In this document: positions 53,752-62,723 of the stretch, piece by piece
How positions within the stretch are numbered: the first letter of the stretch is position 1
Layout of the letters: each line of letters opens with the position of its first letter
Program-made: the position numbers and the translations under genes
The notes under the pieces: generated by a model
What the model was told of the DNA's origin: nothing
Seen by the model: only the letters and a program-made list of their open reading frames with translations
Databases searched by the model: none
NCBI RefSeq assembly: GCF_014639875.1
Contig: NZ_BMGD01000002.1
Span: forward strand, 558,001-622,000
DNA: 64,000 bases
Direction of reading: 5' to 3'
Source of the DNA: Blastomonas aquatica
GTDB lineage: Bacteria > Pseudomonadota > Alphaproteobacteria > Sphingomonadales > Sphingomonadaceae

Positions 53752-56708
53752 CGCAGCTCTCCTTCAGATCCCGTCACGGGATCGATTCGCGCGCCCGGCA
53801 TTGCCTCGGCAGAAACGCCAGATTGCACCGCTTGTAAAGCTTCCGAAAGCGTGACCCGGCGCACCGGGGTGCCTGCGGGAAACGCGCTGAGCAGCCGCGA
53901 GGGGAAGGCGGACGACAGCATCACGAACCGCCCGCGATCATCGGCGCGGCGGATCAGCCGTCCGAACGCCTGGGCGAGCCGCGCCCGGATGATCATGTCG
54001 TCATATTGCGTGCCACCGCCCGCCGCGCGGCGCGCGCGATGCAATATGTTGGGCTTGGGCCAGGGAACGCCCTCCATGATCACCAGCCGCAGCGAATGCC
54101 CGGGAACATCGACGCCATCGCGCAAGGAGTCTGTGCCCAGCAGCGAGGCGCGCGGATCGTCGCGGAAGATATCGACCAGGGTGCCGGTCTCCATCGGATC
54201 GACGTGCTGCGCGTACAGCGGCAGCCCCGATTGCGCGAGCCGGTCGGCGATGCGGCCATGCACGGTGCGCAGCCGGCGGATCGCGGTGAACAGCCCGAGC
54301 GCGCCGCCGCCTGCCGCCTCGATCAACCGCCCATAGGCGCCTGCCAGCCCCGCCATGTCGCCACGCTTCACATCGGTGACGATCAGCACTTCGGCCTGAT
54401 TGGCATAATCGAAGGGGCTACGCGCCTCGAACATTTCGGGCGGCCTTTCCAGATGGGTCGCGCCCGACCGGGTGAGGGCAGGGGTCCAGTCATCGCCAGC
54501 CTTGAGCGTGGCCGAGGTCACCAGCACGCCGTGGGCAGGCTTGATCACCGCTTCGGCCAGCGGCTTGCCCGGATCGAGCCAGCGCCGATGCAGTCCCATG
54601 TCGTACTCGCGGCCCTCGAACCGCTCTAGCGCCAGCCAGTCGACGAAATCGGGGTTGGCGGGCCCACCGATCCGCCCCAGCAGCGAAGCCCAGGCAGCGA
54701 GCAGATCGATCCGCCAGCCCAACGACGCCAGCGCCCCTTCGATCCGCGCGCGGGCCGGGCCATCGAGCCAGTCTGGCCCATCCTCGATCAGCGCCTCGAG
54801 CCGCCGTCCCAGCGCGACCAGCGGATTGTGCAGGGCATCGATCGCGCGCGCAGCATCGAGCGCGGCGGCGATCAGCGGGCCATCGAGTTCGGCGAGCTCG
54901 GTTTCCAAGCCATAGCCGGCATCCTCGCCGCCGCTTTCATCCCGCGCGTAGACCGTACCGCGGATCGCGGCGAGCAGCTGCTCGATCTCGCCCGAGGCTG
55001 CGCCCTCGCGGATGCGCGCCAGCCAGCCTTCACCGGGCAAGGCTTCGGCAGCGATCCGCGCCGCCTCGATCGCGCGGCCACCGAGTTCGTCATACGAGGC
55101 GACATCGGACAGGCGCGCGGCGAGCCCACGCCTGCGTCCGCGCGACTTGCCTTCGGGTCCTATGATCCAGCGGCGCATCTCGACGGTTTCCTGGCCGGTC
55201 AGCGCAACGGAGAACATCGAATCGGCGGCATCGTGAAGGTGATGGCCCTCGTCGAAGATGATCCGCGTCGGGCGGCCTTGTTGTTCGCGCGCGCGCGCGG
55301 CGTTGACCATCACGAGCGCATGGTTGGCGATCACCAGATCGGCATGCTGACTGGCGCGCGCGGCGTGCTCGATGAAACATTTGCGGTAATGCGGGCACCC
55401 GGCATAGACGCACTCGCCGCGCCGGTCAGTCAGCGCGGTGACGCCGGCGCGGCGGAACAGGGTGATCAGCCAGCCGGGCAGATCGCCGCCGATCATATCG
55501 CCATCGCGGCTGTACGCGGCCCAGCGCGCCACCAACTGCGCCAGCACAGCCGCGCGTCCCTGGAAGCCCCCCTGCAGCGCATCTTCGAGGTTGAGCAGGC
55601 ACAGATAGTTCTCGCGCCCCTTGCGGATGACGACCCGGCTGCGGAACGTCGCCTCGTTGCCGTAAATCCGCTCGGTCTCACGCGACAGCTGCCGCTGCAA
55701 CGCCTTGGTGTAAGTGGAAATCCACACGGTGCCGCCCGCCGCCTGTGACCAGAGCGATGCGGGCGCAAGGTAACCCAGCGTCTTGCCGATGCCGGTGCCG
55801 GCTTCGGCGAGCAGCATGTGGGGTTCCGATTTGCGCTCGCGCGGGGCGAAGATGTGCGCGGCGGTGCGCGCGAACTGGCGCTGGCCCTCGCGCCGCTCGG
55901 CGGTGGCGCCGGTCAGCCCCTCGAGCTGCGCCTCGACCGCGTCCTCGCTCAGCGTCACCTGCCGGGGCTGCGGCCGCAACGGCTGCTCCTCCCATTCGGG
56001 CAGGCGGCTGAACAGCCAGCGTTCGGCCTTTTCAGGCATCTTGATGTGGCGCGACGCTGCCCCCGCCCATGGCCAGCGCAGCTTTGCCAGCGCCTGAAGC
56101 GACGACCACGCGCCTTCGCGCTGCGGCCAGGCGGGGTCTTCGAGCGTGGCGAACAGGGCTTGGGTGGCGGCGTGGAGCAGGGCGGGAATGGCGGAGTCCT
56201 GCAAGCCCTCATCACTGCCGAGCTCGGGTCCATTTTCCGATCCCCCGCCATTTTCCGTTCCCCCGCGAAGGCGGGGGTCCATCTCGTGTAAGTTCGGTAT
56301 TAAGTCGCCAGTTGCTTCTGCACGCTTTGCATCTCCACCCCCAAACAATCCCGAAAGTTCAGGAGATGGGCCCCCGCCTTCGCGGGGGAACATGCTTGTG
56401 GCGGGGGCGGGGGCGGTGGCGACGGCGGGCAGAGGGAGCCCCAGCGCCCGCGCCAGCCCCATTGGCGTCGGTACCATGAACTGCGCGGGATGCACGAACG
56501 CGAACAGCTCGAGCAGGTCGAGGCCGGACAGCTCAGGGTATCCCAGCCGCTGCGCCACCAACGGCGCGTTGAGCATGATCAGCGGGGTTTCCGCCGCGCG
56601 GCCGATCGCCTCGCCCTTGGAGATGCGCGTTGCAGGCTGGCCAGGGTGCGCGAACCAGATTGCGCTATGGCTTGCATGCAGGGCTGGAAAGTTTAGGGAA
56701 GCGGTCAT
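53748..56708 (-). CDS. DinG-like ATP-dependent DNA helicase, with a repeat-derived insertion
   Basis: The 986-residue XPD/DinG-type superfamily 2 protein has Walker A EAGTGIGKT (302-310), four cysteines fitting an iron-sulfur cluster (370, 433, 438, 444; GECVYAGCPHYRKC) and the DEGH box IIFDEGHH (486-489). The C-terminal part includes a helicase domain near GTDSLRDGVDVPGHSLR. Residues about 106-151 come from a dispersed palindrome (56257-56392) inserted in a variable linker without breaking the frame. It probably unwinds DNA with 5'-3' polarity as in the family. Confidence 0.9.
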   Translation of the reverse strand: MTASLNFPALHASHSAIWFAHPGQPATRISKGEAIGRAAETPLIMLNAPLVAQRLGYPELSGLDLLELFAFVHPAQFMVPTPMGLARALGLPLPAVATAPAPATSMFPREGGGPSPELSGLFGGGDAKRAEATGDLIPNLHEMDPRLRGGTENGGGSENGPELGSDEGLQDSAIPALLHAATQALFATLEDPAWPQREGAWSSLQALAKLRWPWAGAASRHIKMPEKAERWLFSRLPEWEEQPLRPQPRQVTLSEDAVEAQLEGLTGATAERREGQRQFARTAAHIFAPRERKSEPHMLLAEAGTGIGKTLGYLAPASLWSQAAGGTVWISTYTKALQRQLSRETERIYGNEATFRSRVVIRKGRENYLCLLNLEDALQGGFQGRAAVLAQLVARWAAYSRDGDMIGGDLPGWLITLFRRAGVTALTDRRGECVYAGCPHYRKCFIEHAARASQHADLVIANHALVMVNAARAREQQGRPTRIIFDEGHHLHDAADSMFSVALTGQETVEMRRWIIGPEGKSRGRRRGLAARLSDVASYDELGGRAIEAARIAAEALPGEGWLARIREGAASGEIEQLLAAIRGTVYARDESGGEDAGYGLETELAELDGPLIAAALDAARAIDALHNPLVALGRRLEALIEDGPDWLDGPARARIEGALASLGWRIDLLAAWASLLGRIGGPANPDFVDWLALERFEGREYDMGLHRRWLDPGKPLAEAVIKPAHGVLVTSATLKAGDDWTPALTRSGATHLERPPEMFEARSPFDYANQAEVLIVTDVKRGDMAGLAGAYGRLIEAAGGGALGLFTAIRRLRTVHGRIADRLAQSGLPLYAQHVDPMETGTLVDIFRDDPRASLLGTDSLRDGVDVPGHSLRLVIMEGVPWPKPNILHRARRAAGGGTQYDDMIIRARLAQAFGRLIRRADDRGRFVMLSSAFPSRLLSAFPAGTPVRRVTLSEALQAVQSGVSAEAMPGARIDPVTGSEGELR
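56257..56392. repeat. Dispersed palindrome inside the helicase gene
   Basis: Left arm TTCCCCCGCGAAGGCGGGGG (56258-) and right arm CCCCCGCCTTCGCGGGGGAA (up to 56390) are inverted copies with about 90 bases between. The arms match family B elements outside genes. In frame it encodes glycine- and proline-rich sequence such as FPREGGGPS and MDPRLRGG. Confidence 0.85.
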
Positions 56709-56750
56709 CGTCCGCCCTTATGGCGGTATCGGAACGAAAAGGAAACACAC

Positions 56751-58325
56751 GTGAGCGCGTATCGCGATGCAGCACTGCGATCCAAGGCCTGGCCCTTTGA
56801 GGAAGCGCGCAAGCTGGTCAAACGTTACCGCGACGGCAAGCCGGAGGGGCTAGGCCCCGTGCTGTTCGAAACCGGCTATGGCCCCTCGGGCCTGCCGCAT
56901 ATCGGCACCTTCCAGGAGGTGTTTCGCACCACCTTGGTTCGCCGGGCCTATGAAACGCTGACAGGCGGCGCACCGACGCGGCTGGTGGCGTTCAGCGACG
57001 ATATGGACGGTTTGCGCAAGGTCCCCGACAACGTGCCCAATCCGGACATGCTGCGGACCCATCTGGGCAAGCCGCTCACCCAGATCCCTGACCCGTTCGG
57101 CAAGTTCGAGAGCTTTGCGCACCACAACAATGCGATGCTGCGTGCCTTTCTCGACCAATTCGGCTTCGACTATGAGTTCGTGTCTTCGACCGAACGCTAT
57201 CAGGGCGGGCATTTCGACGAGGCACTGCGCGGGGTGCTGCGCAACTATCAGGCGATCCTCGACATCATGCTGCCAACGCTGCGCGCCGAACGCGCCGCAA
57301 CCTATTCGCCGGTGATGCCGATCAGCGCCAAGTCGGGCATTGTGCTGCAGGTACCGGTCGAGGTGATCGATGCCGAAGCGGGAATCGTGCGCTTCGTCGA
57401 CGATGGCGAGACCATCGAGCAGTCGATCCTGGGCGGGGCTGCCAAGCTGCAGTGGAAGGTCGATTGGGCGATGCGCTGGGTCGCATTGGGTGTCGATTAC
57501 GAGATGTACGGCAAGGACCTGACCGACAGCGGCGTCCAGTCGGGCAAGATCGCGCGCGTGCTGGGCGGGCAGAAGCCCGAGGGCATGATCTACGAGATGT
57601 TCCTCGACGAAAAGGGCGAGAAGATCTCCAAGTCCAAGGGCAACGGCCTGTCGATCGACGAGTGGCTGCGCTATGGCAGCGAGAACAGCCTGGCGTTCTA
57701 CATCTACCGCGAGCCCAAAGCGGCCAAGCAGTTGTCACTGGCTGTCGTTCCGCGCGCGGTGGACGAATATTTCCAGTTCCGCGACAGCTGGCACACCCAG
57801 GATGCCGACAAGCGCCTGGGCAACCCCGCACACCACATCCATACTGGCGAGGTACCGGAGGGCAGCCCGCCGGTTAGCTTCGGGCTGCTGCTCAACGTCG
57901 TCAGCCTGCCGGGGATGGACGACAAGGATCTGGTCTGGGGCTTTGTCCAAAAGTATGCGCCCGGCGTGTCGCCGCAAACGCACCCCGAGCTCGACAGCCT
58001 GATCGCCAACGCAGTGAACTATGGCCGCGACTTCATCGCGCCGACGCTCAAGCGCCGCGCGCCTGTCGGGACCGAGGTCGATGCGCTCAAGACGCTCGAT
58101 GTCGAGCTTGCCGCGCTGCCCGAAGACGCCACCGCCGAGGATATCCAGAACATCGTCTACGCGATCGGCAAGGACGAGGCCTATGGTTTCGGTAACCTTC
58201 GCGACTGGTTCAAGGCGCTGTACGAGACCTTGCTGGGCTCCGAGCAGGGCCCGCGGATGGGAAGCTTCATCGCGCTGTATGGCATCGCCAACACCCGCAA
58301 GCTGATCGCGCAAGCGCTGGGTTAA
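56751..58325 (+). CDS. lysS: Lysine--tRNA ligase, class I
   Basis: Class I lysyl-tRNA synthetase (archaeal-type, LysRS1) charges tRNA(Lys). The 524-residue protein has the class I HIGH-like motif GPSGLPHIGT and the KMSKS-like motif KISKSKGNG. Most proteobacteria use the class II enzyme; many alphaproteobacteria use this class. Start is GTG at 56751. It is divergent from the helicase gene. Confidence 0.96.
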   Translation: MSAYRDAALRSKAWPFEEARKLVKRYRDGKPEGLGPVLFETGYGPSGLPHIGTFQEVFRTTLVRRAYETLTGGAPTRLVAFSDDMDGLRKVPDNVPNPDMLRTHLGKPLTQIPDPFGKFESFAHHNNAMLRAFLDQFGFDYEFVSSTERYQGGHFDEALRGVLRNYQAILDIMLPTLRAERAATYSPVMPISAKSGIVLQVPVEVIDAEAGIVRFVDDGETIEQSILGGAAKLQWKVDWAMRWVALGVDYEMYGKDLTDSGVQSGKIARVLGGQKPEGMIYEMFLDEKGEKISKSKGNGLSIDEWLRYGSENSLAFYIYREPKAAKQLSLAVVPRAVDEYFQFRDSWHTQDADKRLGNPAHHIHTGEVPEGSPPVSFGLLLNVVSLPGMDDKDLVWGFVQKYAPGVSPQTHPELDSLIANAVNYGRDFIAPTLKRRAPVGTEVDALKTLDVELAALPEDATAEDIQNIVYAIGKDEAYGFGNLRDWFKALYETLLGSEQGPRMGSFIALYGIANTRKLIAQALG

Positions 58326-58356
58326 TCCGGGCGATGGGTTCAAGGGGAGGGGGCGA

Positions 58357-58758
58357 ATGAACGCAAAGCGCGCATTCCTGGCGGTAGTTGTGTTGATGAC
58401 CGGCTCATTGGCGCAGGCGCAGCCGCAGTTCACTGGCGGAAATCGTCCGGTGATGCTCAGGCCCGCAGATGGCCTCGACCCTTGCAGCCTGGGCGAAATC
58501 ACCGGCGCGGGCGAGGGGGCGATCATGGTCTTCCCGGGCGATACCACTACGCTCGATGCGGTCGATTATCTCTCGGATGGCGACAAGGTTTGGCTGTGCG
58601 ATGGCGACGAGGGCGGCGATATGGTCGGCATCGTCTACAGCCCGAACCCCGATCTGGATTGCGAGGTCGGCTCGCCGGTTACCCAAGAGCTCATGTACAC
58701 GGGGCTTTGCCAATCGGGCTGGATCAGGTCCGAATGGGTCAGGGTCGTAGCGGGATAA
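58357..58758 (+). CDS. Secreted SH3-like hypothetical protein
   Basis: This encodes 133 residues with a signal peptide (AFLAVVVLMTGSLAQAQ). The mature part ends CQSGWIRSEWVRVVAG, similar to bacterial SH3 domains, with four cysteines in total. Function unknown; SH3 folds often bind peptidoglycan. GGGGAGGG is upstream of the ATG. Confidence 0.7.
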   Translation: MNAKRAFLAVVVLMTGSLAQAQPQFTGGNRPVMLRPADGLDPCSLGEITGAGEGAIMVFPGDTTTLDAVDYLSDGDKVWLCDGDEGGDMVGIVYSPNPDLDCEVGSPVTQELMYTGLCQSGWIRSEWVRVVAG

Positions 58759-58891
58759 CGATATGCCCGCCAAAAACGGGCAGAATGCTTGATCGACACT
58801 GCCCAAATTCTGGGCAGATGCTGGCCAGATGCTGGAACGTCTGCGCTGGCTGATCCGTAGGGGTACCATACCCCCAACACGGAGAACCTAT

Positions 58892-59461
58892 ATGTCGCTT
58901 CCCGATCTTACCGGTCGCACTATCTGCATCCTTGCCACCCACGGCTTCGAGCAGTCCGAACTGATCAAGCCGCGTGATACCTTGCGCGACGCCGGTGCCA
59001 CCGTCCATGTCGTCTCGCCCGAAAGCGGCGAAATCCGCGGCTGGCAGGGCGATGACTGGGGCGACAGCGTCTCGGTCGATGCGCCGCTCGATGGTGCCAA
59101 GGCTGCGGACTATGACGCGCTTGTGCTACCCGGCGGCCAGATCAACCCCGATCTGTTGCGCGCCAACGACATCGCAATGGCGCTGATCAAGAGCTTCGCC
59201 GACGCGGGCAAGCCGATCGCCGCCGTCTGTCACGCGCCGTGGCTGCTGATCGAGGCGGGCCTTGCCAAGGGCAAGACGATGACCAGCTATGGTTCGATCC
59301 GCACCGACCTCAAGAACGCTGGCGCCAACGTCGTCGATCAGGAAGTCGCGATCGATGGCAATCTGATCACCAGCCGCAATCCCGACGATCTGCCCGCGTT
59401 CAGCGCGGCGATCGCCAAAGCGGTCAACGAAGCAGCAGAGGCGCGGTCCGAAACCGTCTGA
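58892..59461 (+). CDS. DJ-1/PfpI family protein (type 1 glutamine amidotransferase-like)
   Basis: The 189-residue protein has the nucleophile elbow AAVCHAPWLLIEAG and the family start RTICILATHGFEQSEL. PfpI-type proteins include stress chaperone/deglycase-like and protease-like members. The ATG at 58892 has GGAGAA seven bases upstream. The stop codon abuts the desaturase stop on the other strand without any spacer. Confidence 0.9.
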   Translation: MSLPDLTGRTICILATHGFEQSELIKPRDTLRDAGATVHVVSPESGEIRGWQGDDWGDSVSVDAPLDGAKAADYDALVLPGGQINPDLLRANDIAMALIKSFADAGKPIAAVCHAPWLLIEAGLAKGKTMTSYGSIRTDLKNAGANVVDQEVAIDGNLITSRNPDDLPAFSAAIAKAVNEAAEARSETV

Positions 59462-60418
59462 TTATTGCGTACGTGCGGCAGGTGACGGCTTGATCACCTG
59501 CCGCATGACGTCGGCATAGCCGCGCGCGATCGTCATGCGTCCAGCGTGACCGTCATCGACGAGCATCCGGTGCGCGCGCGGAAGGTTGTAGCATGGCACC
59601 CCCATGAACAGATGGTGCTCGCTGTGGAAATTGACCCAGTACGGCGCCACCGTGGCGCGTTCCAGCCAGTTCGCATAGGTGGTGCGCGCGTGCGTGAACG
59701 GATCTTCGCTGCCGGTGGCGGTGCAGGCGTGTTCGGCGATGTTGCGGATGCGCAGGTATAGCTGGAACGTGGTCGCCAGCGCGATCAGCCAGACCAGATA
59801 GGGCAGCGCGCCAAGCCCGGTCGCGAACGACAGCGCCAGCAGCACGATCTGCGCGGCAAAAAACCGCAGCATGACCTTGCCGACGAACAGGTTCTGCTCC
59901 TTCGCGTCGGGGCCAAAACCCTTGAGCGCCATCATCACCTGCGCGCTGCGCTGCTTGAAAAAGGTCTGGCCGGTGAGGTCGCGAAAGACCTTGCGCAGCA
60001 TGCTGGCGCGCGTCGTAGGGAAGGGGGCAGACAGCGACAGGTCAGGGTCTTCGGGCTGTTGCGTGTAGCGGTGATGCGTCAGGTGATAGGTGCGATAGGC
60101 GTGCATGTCGGTGCCCATCGGGACCCCGGTGATCCACTGCCCAACCCAGTTGTTGATTGCCCGATCGGGATGCATCAGCCCGTGCGCCGCCTCGTGCATC
60201 AGGATGGCAAGGCCCAGCTGCCGCCCACCGATCAGCACGATCGCGATGATCCACGCCCACCAAGTGCCCAAATACGCCGCGCCCCAAGCAAGCGCGACAA
60301 TCACCGCCCAGCCATGTGCGACCAACGCGAGCCCTTTCCAGCGCGATACGGCGGTGAGTTCGCGAAACACATCGCGACCGAATATCTGCGAAGGGTTGGC
60401 AGCTTTAACCAGCGCCAT
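59462..60418 (-). CDS. Membrane fatty acid desaturase
   Basis: This 318-residue protein has the three histidine boxes of acyl-lipid or acyl-CoA desaturases: HEAAH, HLTHHRYT and HSEHHLF, with four membrane helices around them. It introduces a double bond into fatty acids or a related hydrophobic substrate with a di-iron site. Exact substrate is unknown. Its stop abuts that of the PfpI gene. Confidence 0.9.
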   Translation of the reverse strand: MALVKAANPSQIFGRDVFRELTAVSRWKGLALVAHGWAVIVALAWGAAYLGTWWAWIIAIVLIGGRQLGLAILMHEAAHGLMHPDRAINNWVGQWITGVPMGTDMHAYRTYHLTHHRYTQQPEDPDLSLSAPFPTTRASMLRKVFRDLTGQTFFKQRSAQVMMALKGFGPDAKEQNLFVGKVMLRFFAAQIVLLALSFATGLGALPYLVWLIALATTFQLYLRIRNIAEHACTATGSEDPFTHARTTYANWLERATVAPYWVNFHSEHHLFMGVPCYNLPRAHRMLVDDGHAGRMTIARGYADVMRQVIKPSPAARTQ

Positions 60419-60527
60419 GACAATCCATCTCCTGCACCGATTGGTGGCGCTGCTGCTTTACGTTTGCGTCAGTCTAACAGCATATGCGCACGTCGCCAAC
60501 CCACGCCCTTTAATCCATGGCCCTTGT

Positions 60528-60607
60528 CGTCACCCCCGCGCACGCGGGGGTCCCGCTTCTGCGCCACAGTACCGCAAAAGCGGATTCCCGCGTTCGTGGG
60601 AATGACG
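60528..60607. repeat. Dispersed palindromic repeat, family B
   Basis: CACCCCCGCGCACGCGGGGGT at the left and TTCCCGCGTTCGTGGGAA at the right are the same two hairpin types as at 17041 and 20475. It lies between the desaturase start and the DOMON-like gene. Confidence 0.85.
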
Positions 60608-60652
60608 GGGATGGTGCTTGAACATCCGGCCATTGTCCGCGAAGTTCGACTG

Positions 60653-61180
60653 ATGAAATCCCACAAGCTGATGCCCCATCCTGATTGCCCGCCCCCCGAC
60701 AGCGTCAAGGTTGCCGTCGGATGGACGCTCGACGCCGAAGCGCTGGCGCTGGAGGTCCGCGTCTCCGATCCCTTCCACACGATCCTCTGGCCCGCGCCTG
60801 CTTCGGGCCGAAGCGACAACCTATGGCAGACCAGCTGTTTCGAGGTGTTCACCGGCTCTGCCACTGGCACCACCTATGCCGAGTTCAACCTTTCCCCCTC
60901 TGGCGCATGGGCGGCCTATGCGTTCGACGACACCCGCACCGGTATGCGCGACATCGACCTGAATGCGCCGCCGCAGATCGCGCACACCGCCTCCAACCGC
61001 TGGCACGCGACGATCGATCTGACCGGACTGGACGACCTGATCGGCCCCGCGCCCTGGGGGCTGGCGATCACCGCCGTCATCGAGGCGCGCGACGGCTCCA
61101 AGAGCTTCTGGTCGCTCGCCCATCCGCCGGGCAAACCCGATTTTCACCACGCGGATTGTTTTGCCGCGCGGCTGGGGTAA
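60653..61180 (+). CDS. DOMON-like domain protein
   Basis: This 175-residue, beta-rich protein shows DOMON-like features: LWQTSCFEVFTGSATGTTYAEFNLSPSGAWAAY (key parts LWQTSCFE, EFNLSPSGAWAAY). Such domains bind haem or sugars in known proteins. No signal peptide is seen, so it is probably cytoplasmic. An ATG at 60611, inside the preceding repeat, is in frame and would add 14 residues. It overlaps no gene and precedes the NamZ-like gene by 37 bp. Confidence 0.8.
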   Translation: MKSHKLMPHPDCPPPDSVKVAVGWTLDAEALALEVRVSDPFHTILWPAPASGRSDNLWQTSCFEVFTGSATGTTYAEFNLSPSGAWAAYAFDDTRTGMRDIDLNAPPQIAHTASNRWHATIDLTGLDDLIGPAPWGLAITAVIEARDGSKSFWSLAHPPGKPDFHHADCFAARLG

Positions 61181-61217
61181 AGAGCCCGCATCCTATTCCA
61201 CCTGCGCGCGAGGCCCC

Positions 61218-62414
61218 ATGCTTTTCGGTATCGATCGTCTTCTGGCAGAGCCCGATCTGCGCAAGCCCTTGCACGGCAAGCGCGTGGGCCTGCTCGCGCA
61301 TCCCGCATCGGTGACCGCTGAACTCACGCACTCGCTCGACGCGCTGGCCGCGCTCGATGACATTCGCCTGACCGCCGCTTTCGGCCCGCAGCACGGCCTG
61401 CGCGGCGACAAGCAGGACAATATGGTCGAAAGCCCCGACTTTACCGATCCAGTGCACGGCATCCCGGTGTTCAGCCTGTATGGCGAGGTGCGCCGCCCGA
61501 CCGATGCGATGCTGGACAGCTTCGATGTCGTGCTGATTGACCTTCAGGACCTGGGCTGCCGGATCTATACCTTCGTCACGACGCTGCTGTACATGCTCGA
61601 GGCGGCGGCGAAGGAGGGCAAATCGGTATGGGTGCTGGACCGCCCCAACCCCGCAGGCCGCCCGGTCGAGGGGCTGACCTTGAGCGAGGGCTGGGAGAGC
61701 TTCGTCGGCGCCGGGCCGATGCCGATGCGCCACGGGCTGACTTTGGGCGAGATGGGCCACTGGTTCATCAAGCACTACGGCCTCGATGTTGACTATCGCG
61801 TGATCGAAATGCAGGGCTGGCAGCCCGACGCCGCGCTCGGCTTCGGCTGGCCCGACAGCCGCATCTGGATCAACCCCAGCCCCAACGCTCCCAATGTCAA
61901 CATGGCGCGCGCCTATGCGGGCACGGTCATGCTCGAGGGCACGACATTGAGCGAGGGCAGGGGCACGACGCGCCCGCTCGAGGTTTTCGGCGCGCCCGAT
62001 ATCGATGCACGCGCTGTCATCGTCAGGATGCACGATATCGCTCCGCACTGGCTCACCGGCTGCGCGCTTCGCGAAATCTGGTTCGAGCCGACCTTCCACA
62101 AGCATGTCGGCAAGCTCTGCCACGGCGTCCATATTCACGCTGAGGGCTCGGTCTACGACCACGCCGCGTTCCGCCCCTGGCGCGTCCAGGCGCTCGCCTT
62201 CAAGGCGATCCGCACCCTGTATCCCGACTACCCCGTGTGGCGTGACTTCCCATACGAATACGAGCTCGGCAAGCTCGCGATCGACGTGATCAACGGTGGC
62301 CCGGCCTTGCGCGAATGGGTGGATGATGCAGGCGCGGTACCGGACGATCTGGATGCGTTGACGATGGCGGATGAGGAGGCATGGGACGCGGTGCGGGAGC
62401 TGCACCTCTATTGA
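61218..62414 (+). CDS. NamZ-like exo-beta-N-acetylmuramidase (DUF1343)
   Basis: The 398-residue protein has the DUF1343 features AAFGPQHGLRGDKQDNM, FDVVLIDLQDLGCRIYTF, WVLDRPNPAGR and EGTTLSEGRGTTRPLE. NamZ of Bacillus releases N-acetylmuramic acid from peptidoglycan fragments in cell wall recycling. No signal peptide is present here, so it probably acts on imported fragments in the cytoplasm. GAGG precedes the ATG at 61218. Confidence 0.9.
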   Translation: MLFGIDRLLAEPDLRKPLHGKRVGLLAHPASVTAELTHSLDALAALDDIRLTAAFGPQHGLRGDKQDNMVESPDFTDPVHGIPVFSLYGEVRRPTDAMLDSFDVVLIDLQDLGCRIYTFVTTLLYMLEAAAKEGKSVWVLDRPNPAGRPVEGLTLSEGWESFVGAGPMPMRHGLTLGEMGHWFIKHYGLDVDYRVIEMQGWQPDAALGFGWPDSRIWINPSPNAPNVNMARAYAGTVMLEGTTLSEGRGTTRPLEVFGAPDIDARAVIVRMHDIAPHWLTGCALREIWFEPTFHKHVGKLCHGVHIHAEGSVYDHAAFRPWRVQALAFKAIRTLYPDYPVWRDFPYEYELGKLAIDVINGGPALREWVDDAGAVPDDLDALTMADEEAWDAVRELHLY

Positions 62415-62723
62415 GCCATCTTGCGGGCTTGCTTGGCATCGCCACATCGACGCTGCAGAGCCACCAAGCCTGTCTTCGCAGGCAATGCGCGAGCTGCGTC
62501 AGCAACGCATCCAGAGGTGTCAAGCTTGATGCCGGGCTGCCGAAGGGAGCGCTATAGCGGGCGCGGGGGGTTGCAGTTAATCGGCAAAAGCCTCTTGGCG
62601 GACAGGAACGTGTTCCTGCACCCCGCCGTATATGCGCGGTAAACCTTGCCGCATCGAACCCTGAATGCGGCCCCCTGCGCGACGACCCCATGGGTCAGCG
62701 CCACCCAGCACAAAGGACATTCC
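62415..62723. other. Intergenic region between NamZ-like and baeRF genes
   Basis: This 309-bp stretch has no convincing gene. It contains a short perfect palindrome CGCTATAGCG (62560-62569) and CAGGAAC-GT-GTTCCTG (62603-62618), which may be an operator or hairpin in the leader of the baeRF gene. An AAAGGA site precedes that gene's ATG. Confidence 0.7.
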
